Positions 22,538 to 33,836 of a stretch of DNA of 64,000 nucleotides are shown piece by piece. A program made the position numbers and the translations under genes. Source of the stretch: Wurfbainia villosa (lineage: Eukaryota > Streptophyta > Magnoliopsida > Zingiberales > Zingiberaceae); NCBI GenBank assembly GCA_025175895.1, contig CM045991.1:77549174-77613173 (forward strand). Direction: 5' to 3'. The notes beneath the pieces were generated by a model, which worked only from the letters and a program-made list of their open reading frames with translations, was not told where the DNA came from and ran no database searches. Every line of letters starts with the position of its first letter. Position 1 is the stretch's first letter.

Positions 22538-23276
22538 ATGGCTCCGTCCAAACCCTAGGGGAGAGGCACGACGGCTAGGATGGCATGTCGAAGCCCTAAA
22601 AAGCTTTGATAGCTCACAGCGGGGAGGAGGAACGCCGCTGGAGGTCTACAACTTGCAATACAACGCCGAAGAGAAGATCACGAAGCATCGTATATCTCTA
22701 TTTCTGCGCTTTATTTCTATTGTATTTGAACTTAAACATGTTTTTTGATTCTTCTTTCATATTTATGGAGTAGAACTTTTGATTCTAGGATTAGGGAGTA
22801 GCTTGTCTACATAAACAATGTTGGTTCATATTAAATTCTGGCGAAAAGTTTGATTTGACAATTGGTAGTTGTTCTCTATTATATCTTCGTGAGTTTGGCT
22901 TTCTTTCCGCTTGTTTAGGCGATACGAGGTGGTGACATCCCTTGCAATCTAAATTTAGGAGGTTTGATCCTAGGAATCTAGGGGTAAACTTGACCTCCCG
23001 TAACTGCGGGGAGAAGGGAGCGGTGGAATCAGAAACTGTTCACCGCAAGGATTGATTTGGCATCCTCGTATCGTCTATCCTGTCCTTTTGGGCGGAGGTA
23101 GCTCCCGGTGAATGCAACGGTTCTGCGGGAGAGTGTATGATGTCCCTTCCCCAAAATTGTAGGTAGACGTTTAGATGACGTCAATTGACAACATTGTTCT
23201 ATGATACACAAGCGAAACTGAAGTCCTAGAATAGCCTTTTAAGACTCTGGCACACTCTTTTCCTCCTCCGTGTGAC

Positions 23277-25452
23277 TGTTAGTAATATATGAGAGATGTC
23301 CTAAGGCAATCGCCTTATGTATGAACCATTTATATGATAAATGAAGATTCACTATTTGAGTATACATGTTTAATGTATTTGATTGGATCTTAAACTCATT
23401 TACTGAATGTCCACGATACGATTCACAGCATGAGAGAATTTGTGATTGGATCACAACTAGTGAGTATCTCTACATGTGTAATTGTGATGTATCGAAATTA
23501 TCCCTAGTCGATGAATTGATGGATTTGGACACCATCAATTCTGTCGAGACTAGCACGAGGTATACTCCTTGGTGTATCCAAGCAGCTGATTCTCACTCGA
23601 GACATAGTGATGTCGGAGTTGATCGTGGATGCTAGTTATGGTAACTAGTTCATTGGAGTGACCGTAGTAAGACTTCATATGGTTCTACGCATATATAGAT
23701 ATGTCAATGAAGTTCTTCTTTGTGGCTTAAGTCTGCGATGTTCCTTTGACTTGCGGTATTCAAGTCATCTTGATCATGGAGACTTATGCTTTGACATCTT
23801 AAGCAAACATCTCAGGAGATGTGGACCCGAGATGATTGGGTATAAGTCGAAGTGATCGAAGGTGTTTGAATAGCCTATAAAGTTCACCACTCCTTGCGAG
23901 GAGATGTATACCCATGGCCTCTCGTCGGATTGTTACTAAAGTCTTTGGCCAAAGCATTACATGTTTAGAGTAAGGTACTCTTGATACATGTGGAGTAACT
24001 AGAATCCAGTAGGACGAGGAAATGATACTTGGGCTAGGTGTGGCGTAGTCGACCTAGTGAGGGGGACACAATAGACCATGTCTGAACCAAGTGGGTATAA
24101 GATGAGTGAAGGGAATGGGCACGATTCATTCGAGCTCTTGAAGGGTTTGAAATAGTTACGGATCAGGTTGATCTTTTGGTTAATTGGGGATCATGATGTA
24201 CTACTAGGTGCCACTCATGATCGTTCTATAATTAATGGTTAATTATAGGCGGCCAACATAAACCGAGAACCTATTTGGTCACCGCGCGAGTGTAATCCAA
24301 AGGATTTAAAGCGAGCTTGAGAATGGGATTCTCGGCCGAGAGAAACTATGTTTGGTTGGACCAAACATAAGCGAGCATGAAATTGTTTGATCGCAATGGG
24401 CGTGGATGGGTGTGTCTTATGAAGACATAATGGATGGACCAAAATGGTTTGGTTCTAATCAAATGGATGAGAATAAACCAAAGGGTTTGGTTTATTTTAA
24501 ACGAATGAACCAAAAGTTGGTTCGGTTCGTTTTAACTTAAAATAAACCATCATGGTTTGGTTTATTTTAACTTATCTTAATGGAGCGGGTTAACGGGCTT
24601 TATGGATATGATCCATTAACCATTAAGAGACTTAGTTCTCTATCAAAGAGGGCTTAAACCCTAACCCTAACCTAATCTAGTTTTGGCAGCCCAACCTAGT
24701 TGCCGCCCAACCTCCTTGGAGTTTTGGCGCCCAACCCTAATTGCGCCCGTCCAGCTTTTGTGCGTCAACTTGTTGCGGCGACCAAGCTTCATCCGGTGAA
24801 CCTCCGGCGACCCTCCGGTGATCTCCTCTAGGTTGGTGATAAGGTGAGCTCCACATCTCCTTTGGCGGCCTCTATTCCTCCACCAGCTGTCAGTTTTTCT
24901 GGACAGCTTGTTTCTTTGTTATCGGGCGTCGTTTGGGCGGCGGTTGGTGCTCCGACAGCGCCTAACTACGGGGATTTGATCTCCGGTAATCCTCTAGTGG
25001 AGGACGAAGGATTCGTCAATTGGTTGACGAATACCTCTCCGGAGAAGCGAGTTTTGAGAACTCGTTTTAGGATCCGAATTTGGATTCGGATCGTGATCAT
25101 CTCTCGATCACGTCGTCTTCAACACGAGGCTAGTAACCCGTACGAAGACGAAGCTCGTGACTTAGCGAAGCCATCCCGAGGAGCTCGGCGTGGATACGGA
25201 TGGAGACGATTCTTACGAGGATCGTTCCGGTTGATGCCGTTCCCGCTACACGTCATACGAAAGGTATAACGTAGATAATTTCTTTTATTGCAAATTTTAA
25301 TTTACGGTTATGTCTACACTTGTTGTAATATGCATGCGTGTGTTGTGTGTGTTGTAATAAATATAGATTTATTATTTTTAATTGCTTCCGCTGTGCTCAT
25401 GTTTACGAAACATGATCGAACACACACACGCCGCGGTGCCGGAAACCCAACA
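23277..25452 (+). repeat. solo LTR of copia family A (2,176 bp)
   Basis: A complete LTR from TGTTAGTAATATATGAGAG to GGAAACCCAACA is flanked by GTGAC on both sides (23272-23276 and 25453-25457). No internal element sequence is present, so it arose by recombination between the two LTRs of a former full insertion. It is in plus orientation, opposite to element 1. It serves as the reference LTR for the other five copies. Confidence 0.95.
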
Positions 25453-25695
25453 GTGACACAGTACAGAGTAGGGTCCACCGATAGTCCTCACCAACCAACT
25501 CTCTCTGAGATTTTGTCCGAACAATCACAACCACTTAGTGTATTGGTATTTGAATCTCAGTCCCTGTGGGATCAATAAATCTTTATTACTTGACGACATC
25601 CGTGCACTTGCGGGCGTTGAGCGCGAGCGCACACTTTGAGTCCACGACGATATCCATCACGAGATTTGAGATCGTACCCATGTGCATCAAGTTTT

Positions 25696-25713
25696 TGGCG
25701 CCGTTGCCGAGGA
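25696..25713 (+). other. Athila primer binding site, Asp tRNA
   Basis: TGGCGCCGTTGCCGAGGA, six bases inside the LTR edge, is complementary to the 3' end of plant Asp tRNA apart from the last bases. This primer is typical of the Athila/Tat branch. Confidence 0.88.
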
Positions 25714-26053
25714 CTGTCGATTCGATATCAAATCGAACGGTGGTAGATTGGATCGGACTTAGGATTAGATTATTTTCTTGCTTTAATTTCCTTTTAGTTT
25801 AATCTTAGCTTCTTAGTTCTATTTTCCATATATAGATTTAGTTTTTATTTTCAGTAGTATTTTTCTATTTACTTATTGCATATTAGATTTTTATTTGCTA
25901 GATTTATTTATTTTTTCTTTTAGCATTAGGGTAGCACTCTTACTTTTGTGGTCTGGTTCGTCGTATGCTTAGAAGACTAGGGTGGATGGCCTAATTCCGA
26001 TCAACTTAGAGATTGAGCAAACCTTTCACCATCGGAGAGCAGTACAGCGAAAG
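25714..26053 (+). other. Athila leader
   Basis: This is T-rich, non-coding sequence before gag. The gag frame is open from 25982 but has no ATG until 26054, so the true start is uncertain. Confidence 0.5.
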
Positions 26054-27448
26054 ATGGAAGATCAAGCTGCATCCAAGCTGAATATAGGAAGTCGACCTCT
26101 GCGGGACTATACAGCTCCTAGCGCTAGAGGATTTAGGCCGAGCATAGCTGCACCATCTATTTCAGCAAATAACTTTGAGCTGAAGCCGACACTTATACAT
26201 ATGGTCCAGCATAACCAATTCGGGGGAGCTGCGACTGAAGACCCGAACCGGCATCTTGAGGCTTTTCTCGAAATCTGCTCGACTATGAAACTAAACGGAG
26301 TCCTTTCTGACGTGATCCGCCTAAGCCTGTTCCCATTTTCACTGCGAGATAAGGCTAAGGCTTGACTTCACTCTCTACCCTCTAGCAGCATCACCACATG
26401 GAAGCAATGTGAGCAGCAATTTCTAAATAAATACTTCTCACCAAATAAGACTGCTCACATGCGCCACCTTATCACGAGCTTTCGCCAGAAGGAGGGGGAG
26501 TCATTGTTCATAGCATGGGATCGCTACAAGGGGCTACTTTATCAATTCCCACACCACGGACTGGAGAGGTGGTTGGTGATCCACATTTTCTATAATGGGA
26601 TCGCTTACGCCATAAAGATGTCCCTAGATTCTGCCGTAGGAGGAGCTCTAATGAACAAGACCATAGAGGAGGCAGAGGAGCTTATCGAAGAGGTGGCCCA
26701 AAACCACCATCAATGGGCTTCCGAACGTGGTCAACCCACTCCTGCAGTAGGACGATACACTGTCAACTCCATGGACCACCTTTCGGCAAGAATGGACGCA
26801 CTTAGTAGACGGTTTGAATCTTTAAATCCTTCATCTGCATACATGACCATTAGCTTTGGAGAAGGAGCGGCAGCGTATCGTGAGGACCACTATGAAGGGC
26901 AGGGGACCTCATACGAGCATATTGAGCATTGTGACGCGATTGGGGACTATGATCAAAGGCCCCACAACACGTACTCTAATACCTACAACCCCGGATGGAG
27001 GAGTCACCCAAATTTCTCCTACAAAAATAACTTGGGAAACCCCCAACCATCCGGAGGGTATGGGCAACAGCAGGGCAATGGGCAGCGACCACAGAAGTCC
27101 AGACTGGAACAGATGATGGAGGACTTCATCGCTACCCAAACTAAGGCCAATGAGAAATTTCGTCGTCAGCATCAAAAGTATGAAGAAGCACTGAGAGACT
27201 TGAAGGCCACCGTTGATGTCCTTGCAAGTCATACCCAAATCTTGGAGACACAAGTGGCCCAAATAGCCCAATCCGTGTCACAACCTGTGAAGAACTCTCC
27301 GGTGAGCCAAGGAAAGGAGGAAGGAGTAGGGCAGAGTAGCCAATTTGCAAAGGGTATCACCATGATTTCCACCTACGACCTAAGGAGTTTGAAGAGAAGA
27401 TTCCAATACAGCTTGAGGACCCTGGTGAATTTGTTATTCCCTACTTGA
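26054..27448 (+). pseudogene. Athila gag, one nonsense codon
   Basis: The frame encodes the Athila gag core: N-N-F-E-L-K-P, Q-F-G-G, E-D-P-N-R-H-L, F-L-E-I-C, then P-H-H-G and F-Y-N-G. TGA at 26363-26365 replaces a Trp codon in W-L-H-S-L; beyond it the same frame continues to 27448. No zinc knuckle is seen, as usual for this group. Near 27340 the frame leading to the protease is offset, so a frameshift or deletion has also occurred. Gag would build particles and bind element RNA. Confidence 0.88.
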
Positions 27449-27907
27449 TTTATGGGAAGAGCTTCGACGAAGCACTATGCGACTTGGGGTCATCAGTCAG
27501 TGTGATGCCCTATGCATATTTTCTGAAGATGGGACTAAGCGAGCTCCAACCAACGAATCTTGGTATTCGTATGGGGGATGATTCAGTGAAGGAGCCTATT
27601 GGCCTGCTACCACACGTTCCTGTGATGATTGAGGATTTCATGATACCCACAGACTTCATCATACTGAGCACAGATCCAATCCCGAATCCTATCATTGGGA
27701 AAGCCTTTCTAGCCTGCGGCGTGCATAGATGTGAAGGCACACCAGATCTCCCTGGAGGTAGACGGGGAGATCATCCTTTTCAACCTTTCAGAGCACAGAG
27801 CTCCCTACTTTGACGGCTTCACGATTAGCAGATTGAAGCCAAAACCTCCAGATGTAGATCCCGAGATGGATGAATGGAGGTTCACTGAACCACTAGAGCC
27901 GAGTTGA
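27370..27907 (+). pseudogene. Athila protease region fused to pol-end remnant
   Basis: The frame with P-K-E-F-E-E-K-I-P and Y-L-I-Y-G-K-S-F leads into the retropepsin motif A-L-C-D-L-G-S-S-V-S-V-M-P, whose Asp is kept. It continues to the G-K-A-F-L-A block, after which the frame slips. The tail ends in E-P-L-E-P-S and stop codons at about 27905. Reverse transcriptase, RNase H and integrase should follow but are missing. Confidence 0.8.
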
Positions 27908-27910
27908 TAA

Positions 27911-27975
27911 AAGAGTGCGGTCGAGCTAAACGACCTTAAACAAAGCGCTTCTTGGAAGGCAACCCAAGTTTAGTT
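27911..27975 (+). other. conserved Athila post-pol sequence
   Basis: The stretch contains GTCGAGCTAAACGACCTTAA, GCGCTTCTTGG and GGCAACCCAAG. From family knowledge, a closely similar sequence follows integrase in complete plant Athila elements and can fold (CTTGG with CCAAG). Finding it directly after the protease marks the deletion endpoint of pol. Confidence 0.6.
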
Positions 27976-28390
27976 CTAGATTTCCCTTTTCTATTTCATT
28001 GTATACATTTGTTTGATTTTAGTTTTGATTTCCATCACATTTAGAGTTAGGAATAGAAAAGAACTTTGCTAGGCAAAAGTGAGACCCATATTAGTCTACA
28101 CGGTGAAGTGTATGAACAAATTCGGGCCATGGTGCATAAAAGGGGCGAAAAATGGGGGCACATGGTCTGGCCGTGTGTTTTCCCATGGTCGTGCCCGATT
28201 GACCAGAGGGCACACGACCGGGCTATGTGTTTTCACACGGTCGTGGTGCACGAGGTTAAAAGGGGCGAGCTGTGTGTTTTCACCCCATTTGCGCCGTGTG
28301 CTTCAAAAGTTCTTGCCCTAGTCGTGTGATTTCGCTTTCCCCTTCCTCTAGAAACATTTCTAACCTCTAAAGAAGCCAAAAGGAGCAAGG
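27976..28390 (+). other. Athila spacer with CACACGG/CCGTGTG palindromes
   Basis: This is non-coding. Words such as CTGGCCGTGTG, CACACGACCGGG and CACACGGTCGTG at 28150-28260 resemble those in the element's LTR (22361-22468 and 31000-31110). I see nothing else here. Confidence 0.55.
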
Positions 28391-28424
28391 ATGAGGAGGA
28401 CCAAGATCGTAGCATCCCGATCCG

Positions 28425-29873
28425 GTGCCTCGTAGCAACGAACAAGAAGAGTCGACGCTCCTCAAGCTCCAGAAGAGGGTAACGCCCTACCCCCTCTACT
28501 TTTTTCACAATAATGAACATAGAGATTGGTACAATATGCTCTCTACTCATAAACTTACTGCTATTAGGTACTTAGATGAGGATTCGCTAGAATCTTTAGG
28601 GTTGTTAGGTGATATGCAAACCCTATTTGCAAAAATGGGGTGGGATGAGATTATGGGAATAAGGCACCTAAACTACCCTAGGATAGTTTTGGAATTTTTG
28701 AGTTCTATAGAGGCAGAAGTTTTAACGGGTAGAGAGAGCGAGGAGGGTAGGATATCTTTTAGGCTTTTGAACATAGAGCATGAGTGGACCCTTCACCAAT
28801 GGAACTCATGCTTTGGCTTACCAAGTGGGGGAGAGAGAAGAACCCCTATTGGGTTCAACTCTCGGGAATGTTGAACCGAGTTGACGGGGGAGCACGCTTA
28901 TGACCCTTCTAGGGCCAAAGCGTCGCGCCTCCAAAACCCCATTTTTTGATACCTTCACCATGTCATGGCCAGTACTATATTTGGTTATGGGGAGAGTGAC
29001 GGTGTAGTAAGAGGCAGTGAGCTGCTTTGCTTTTGGGATATGCTACAAGAAAGAAGTAGCATCGATGTGGGGTCCCACTTCATTAGACACTTAGTGAAGA
29101 TGGGTAAAGCAGCATGCGGAGAGATCAATGTGGGAGGCCTACTTACCCACATTTGCTATAGGATGGGGTATGATTACACAGCATTTGAGAGTATAAAGGG
29201 GAGCCCTAAGATCAACCTAGGAGTATGCATGGCCATGAAGATGATTGTAAGAAAAGGAGACTCCTTATACTTTGTAAGGAAAAATCTTACGACCCTTAGG
29301 CTCCTCGACCCGGATCGTACCACCATCGTTATACGCGCCAATTAACGCTTAGACCTGATAGTGGAATCCCCTCCACATGAGGGACCATCCACATCAGTGC
29401 CCATCTCTCCACCTTTGCATCACTCTCCCTCCAGTCCACGGATGCATAGGAGCCCACCTAGTCCACGTCGACATGAGCCTACACCTGCACCACCACCTTT
29501 TTCTACCTTTGAGCAGGATGTAGGTACATCAGCCTACGATTTCTCAGATTTTCGATTATGCCTCGATGACATTTACACTGAGCAACAGACGCAGAGGCAG
29601 CGATGGGAGGAGCAGAGCACCTTCTAACAGGTGGAGTTCCAGGGATTCCGGGAGCATATCCAGTGGGCTGAGGAGTTCTATGATGAGGCTCGCATATACT
29701 TCCAGGAGGAGGCTGCTCGTCGCCAGGATGAGGCAGCTTATCGCAGGGAGATGCGGTAGCATATGCACACCCAGCAGGCATAGTGGGCTAGGGAGGAGGA
29801 GCACCGAGCAGCCGCTACATCCACCGCCTCAGTTGACCACATGTATGTGCCATCACCTCGTCCACCATATTAG
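28425..29873 (+). pseudogene. Athila downstream ORF, ATHILA/plant-transposon type
   Basis: One frame can be followed for about 480 codons with stops at 28872, 28947, 29343 and 29625 and further stops near the end. The first block (W-Y-N-M-L, L-G-D-M-Q-T-L-F, L-N-Y-P-R-I-V-L-E-F-L-S-S) and G-L-P-S-G resemble the plant 'ATHILA ORF-1/putative plant transposon protein' families. A Pro/Ser-rich linker follows, then a Gln/Glu/Arg-rich tail with coiled-coil tendency. Two late stops (near 29758 and 29781) look like CAG-to-TAG changes. Its function in the family is not established. Assignment is from motif memory. Confidence 0.6.
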
Positions 29874-30782
29874 AGGTATATTTTTGTTTAAGTGCAGGAG
29901 ACCCCAAAATCTATTTTGTTTTGTTTCCTAGCAGTAGTTTCTTTTCTGGTATTTTCATTCATTTGTTCATGCATGCATAAGTTGTTTAGTTCCTTTCAGT
30001 ACTTAATTTTTGGTGTCTGAAAAGCTACCTCAGTAGTATTTTTGAAAGTTGCTTGCATGAGTTGTTCCCATAGGTAGCTTAGCTCTATTTATCTTGTGGT
30101 ATTTTATTCTATTCGCTCTATTGAATGTTCTAGACCTGCTCTGGTTAGCTTTATTTTTGCACTTATACATATTGAACATTTTGAAAGGGAAAATCTAGTA
30201 CATACCTAGTTATGATTCACTTCAATAGTCTAGTACATTGGAATCCATAGGTGACTCTAGGTTTAGCATTTTAGTTATTGGAGATGCTCGGATTGTGTAA
30301 GCCCATTCGGAAAAATCAAAATCCCTGTGAGCTAAAAAATAAAATAAAAAAGAGAGAGAGAGAGAGAAAAGAAAGAGAGATTATGAGGGATAAAAAAATA
30401 GTTATCGTGGGTGGAAATAGCTAGGTGCCCCTTTGAGACCGAGTTAGGTTACTAGGGAAACACCTCCCAATTTCTCTCAATACCGAGTATGCCTTTGAGA
30501 CTTTATGCTAGATCTAGGGAACGACCCTCACTTTGGGCAGGTACGTGCCTAAGAGCTGAAAACCTTAGGAAAGCTATGGGGTGACGACTTAACTCACCAT
30601 GGAGCAGGCATCCCTAAGAATGATTAGCCTAGCACGAGCACGAGCAGTGCTTAGAACATATTTTAGAATTTTTGCTTTGATTGCAAATACCACCGATAAA
30701 TTTAGTTAGCATGCTAATTATGGAAACAATATCTTTTTAAAATTTTGCTTGAGGACAGAGGACAAAGATTTAAGTATGGAAG
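29874..30782 (+). other. Athila 3' untranslated region and polypurine tract
   Basis: This is non-coding, with a GA-rich microsatellite at 30350-30380. A purine-rich stretch at about 30754-30782 contains GAGGACAGAGGACAAAGA and ends AAGTATGGAAG. It abuts the 3' LTR and is the likely plus-strand primer. Confidence 0.65.
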
Positions 30783-32111
30783 TGATGTGAGCAAAACATA
30801 TAGGATTTTAGGAGTAGTTTTCTCTCACATCTTGTTACATTTTGTGTTAGTTTCATGCATATGTAACTATATTCTTGCACGCATTGCCTATTTTCTGGTT
30901 TGTATGTCTGCTCGTTGTACTTTTGTGTGCAGGTTAGCTTTTCTAGTGAAAAAGACGCATTTAAGGAGCAAAAGAAGGACTTTCACAGCTAGACGCAGAG
31001 TGGGACACGACCAAGGCGTGTGGATTCACACAGTTGTGTCCCATGGGCGAAGAACAACACTCCAAGGCCACACATGGCCTGACCATGTGGAAACACACGG
31101 TCGTGTAGTGGCCCGATGGATTTGCGCGACTAAGGCTTTTTTCGGATTTTACAGGCGATGTCTATATAAGGATGGCTCTAAACCCTAGGGAGAGGCACGA
31201 TGGCTAGGATGGCACGAAGCCCTAAAAGCAGTAACTCTACGGAGAGGAGGAAAAGCAGTCCACAACTCTACAGGAGAGCAGATCACAAAGATCATATAGC
31301 ATCATATATCTCTATTTCTTTATTTCTATTTCTATTGTATTCGAACTTATTCCAGTTGCGTATTGCTTCCTTCATATTTATGGAGTAGAACTTTTGATTC
31401 TAGGATTAGGGAGTAGCTTGTGTACATAAACAATGTTGGTTCATATTAAATTCTAGCCAAAAGTTTGATTTGACAATTGGTAGTTGCTCTCTATTATATC
31501 TTCGTGAGTTTGGCTTTCTTTCCGTTGTGGAGGTGGTGACAACCCTCGCAATCTAAATTTAGGAGGTTCGATCCAAGGAACCTAGGGGTAAACCTGACCT
31601 CCCGTAACTGCGGGGAGAAGGGAGCAGTGGAATCGAAAACGATCCACCGCAAGGATTGATTTGGCATCCTCGTACCCTCTATCCCGTCTTTTTGGGCAGA
31701 GGTAGCTCCCGGTGAATGCGGCGGCTCTGCGGGAGAGTGTATGATGTCCCTTCCCCAAACCATAGGTAGATGTTTAGACAACGCCAATTGACAACATTAT
31801 TCTGTGGTACATAAGCGAAACCGAAGTCTTAGAATCGCCTTTTAAGACCCCGGCACACTCTTTTCCTCCTCTGTTTGACACCGTACAGAGTAGGGTCCAC
31901 CGATAGTCCTCACCAACCGACTCTCTCAGAGATTTCGTCCGAACAATCGCAACCACTTAGTGTATTGGTATTCGAATCCCAGTCCCTGTGGGATCGATAA
32001 ATCTTTATTACTTGACGACATCCGTGCACTTGCGGGCATTGAGCGTGAGCGCGCACTTTGAGTCCACGACGATATCCGTCGCGAGATTTGAGGTCGCGCC
32101 CCTGCGCATCA
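30783..32111 (+). repeat. Athila 3' LTR (1,329 bp)
   Basis: It starts TGATGTGAGCAAAACATATA and ends GCGCATCA, followed by the duplicated AAGGG. It is co-linear with the two parts of the 5' LTR but shows many substitutions and small gaps, so the insertion is not recent. Confidence 0.92.
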
Positions 32112-32749
32112 AAGGGTTTTTATGTCTCATCCTCTTTGCATGCAAATAACTATTATCTACATGGCATGGCAGACATGGCATACATCTACATGTCATGACA
32201 CGTATGGCATAATGATATGCATCTAATGCAATTACATGGCATACAATTATAACATGTACAAGATTTCCTTATATGTCATAACTATTTATGGAAATAAAAT
32301 ATGTTTGAGATTTAATTCTCAAAATCAAATCATGATTAAATTAGGAAACAAATTTCTAAATCTAATCACATATTTTATTTATGGAAAGTGTTAATTAAGG
32401 AAAAATCAAATTTAATTTAGGAAACATATTTCCTAAATTCTCAAAACTATTTATGGAAATAAAATATATTTTATATTTGATTCCCCAAATCAAATCATGA
32501 TTAAATTAGGAAACAAATTTCCAAATCTAATCATATATTTTATTTTATGGAAAGTGTCAATTTCCATAAATACTTCTAAACTTTCCTAAAGTAGAAGATT
32601 TCCATAAATACTTCTAGACTTTCCAAAATTTGAAAATTTCCAGAAATACTTCTAAACTTCCAAAAGTAGAAAATTTCCATAAATACAATTATGACTATTG
32701 CAAAATAATTTTACGATTATGTCGAAACACAACCTGGGCTCTGATACCA
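32112..32749 (-). other. copia-A element 1 leader, second part, and primer site
   Basis: The leader resumes after the Athila insertion and contains a degenerate duplication of about 166 bp ('tatggaaataaaatat' near 32287 and 32450). The same region in element 2 is at 52790-53400. The primer site TGGTATCAGAGC on the minus strand is at 32738-32749, one base from the LTR. I see no gene in it. Confidence 0.75.
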
Positions 32750-32750
32750 C

Positions 32751-32825
32751 TGTTGGGTTTCCGGCACCGCGGCGAGTGTGTGTTCGAACATGTTTCGTAA
32801 ACATGTCCGCAGTGGAAGAAATAAA
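32751..32825 (-). repeat. copia-A element 1 5' LTR, inner 75 bp
   Basis: The LTR end 'tgttgggtttccggcaccgc' is followed by 54 further bases up to 32825, where element C was inserted. ATAAA (32821-32825) is repeated at 61542-61546, where the LTR continues. Confidence 0.9.
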
Positions 32826-32832
32826 TGTAGGG

Positions 32833-33836
32833 TGTTGGTGCAGGGGCACCAGATAATCGAACCTGTGTTTTGATTATGGCAAAGAAACAAAGTTAAGTTT
32901 ACATCGTTATCTCACGAGCTAAATTGAGTGTGCAAAAAAGTACTAAAGCTAGAGCTGAAGGCTAGCGACACCTAGAGGAAGCCGCGGTGGTCGGGTGACA
33001 CTAGAGTGACTTCGGAGGGAGCCGAAGAAATCGAGTGGAAGGCCGGAAGCGAAAGCGACTTAGTAAGAATCGAGGTAAGCTCGTGTGAGTGAGAGATGGT
33101 AAGGTCGTGTCCTCTGTACGGGGATGACCGTAGGCGGCGATCCGACTAAGACTTCTTGTGGAAGGTCTAGGTCGAGATCGAATGGTTAGAAACTCGTGTT
33201 ATCATTTTAGCTAACCTCTCACCGGGAAAGTGGCGGTGGCAACATTCATTTGGACAAAGTCGGGCCGATCGATGCTCATCGGTCGATCGATGCTCATCGA
33301 TCGATGGGAGGCACGATCGATACAACCTCGTGATCTATTCCGAAATATGAGGAGACAAATTCAAAGGCCAAAATCTATAAAAGGAGGGGAGAATTCCAAC
33401 TCCAAAGCACATCAAGTTTATTCTCAAGTGCTCCTACAACGCCAATGCTCCAACGCCGTCATAACGTCGATGCGACGACAAGTTCAAATCTCCTTCGTCG
33501 GGAGCAGTAGCAAGTAATTGTTTTTATTGTATTCTTCATTTTAATTGTAACGAGGTGAGGTTGGCTTGTTGCCTCATACTCGTACTTTCGGTTTTGTGAT
33601 CGTTGTCTCCTACCTCCAATGAGGAGGAGACGTTATAGTGCTTTGCCCTCCGTACGCGGTATAGGACTGATAGGCCCTTGGAGTAGCAACCGCTGGGTTG
33701 TGAACCAAGTAAAAATAAACGTGTCTCTTTATTTTCCGCTGCTCTTACTCATTTAATTATCTACTCGAACGAAACATCGAAAAGATTTACAATCGCTATT
33801 CACCCCCCCCCTCTAGCGACGCTTCTCGATCCAACA
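32833..33836 (+). repeat. solo Sirevirus LTR (family B, 1,004 bp)
   Basis: Starts TGTTGGTGCAGGGGC and ends GATCCAACA, with TAGGG duplicated at 32828-32832 and 33837-33841. It lies seven bases inside the outer end of element C's LTR. TATAAAA at 33376-33382 is preceded by repeated GATCGATG-type palindromes (33265-33325). The poly-C tract before 'ctctagcg' near the 3' end is the Sirevirus-type LTR end signal. Confidence 0.93.
33376..33382 (+). promoter_or_regulatory. TATA box of the Sirevirus LTR
   Basis: TATAAAAGGAGGGG lies about 50 bp downstream of a palindrome cluster, the arrangement reported for Sirevirus promoters. Confidence 0.6.

Larger units (their letters stand above)
22139..25689 (+). 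repeat. Athila 5' LTR, interrupted
   Basis: The LTR sequence is 22139-23276 and 25458-25689, about 1,370 bp, and matches the 3' LTR at 30783-32111. The interruption is a family-A solo LTR with duplicated GTGAC. A TATA-like box TATATAAGG is at 22529-22537. Palindromic CACACGGCC/GGCCGTGTG-type words cluster at 22361-22468. Confidence 0.9.
22139..32111 (+). mobile_element. Ty3/gypsy Athila-type element lacking RT, RNase H and integrase
   Basis: The element runs from TGATGTGAG to GCGCATCA, with AAGGG duplicated at 22134-22138 and 32112-32116. Order on the plus strand: 5' LTR (holding a solo LTR of family A), Asp-tRNA primer site, gag, partial protease, conserved post-pol sequence, an additional ORF, and 3' LTR. 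The enzyme-coding part of pol is absent, so it needed helper enzymes. Gag and the extra ORF carry nonsense codons. It is inserted in the leader of copia-A element 1. Confidence 0.9.

Noticed and set aside
26856..27350. Additional frames of 69-120 codons overlapping the Athila gag
   Set aside because: They are other-frame or antisense shadows of the recognised gag sequence.
28066..28329. Overlapping plus-strand frames of 80-87 codons before the Athila downstream ORF
   Set aside because: They run through palindromic non-coding spacer in two frames, without recognisable motifs.
30745..31388. Plus-strand frames across the Athila 3' LTR start
   Set aside because: The same sequence occurs in the 5' LTR with different frame lengths, so they are LTR sequence and not a gene.
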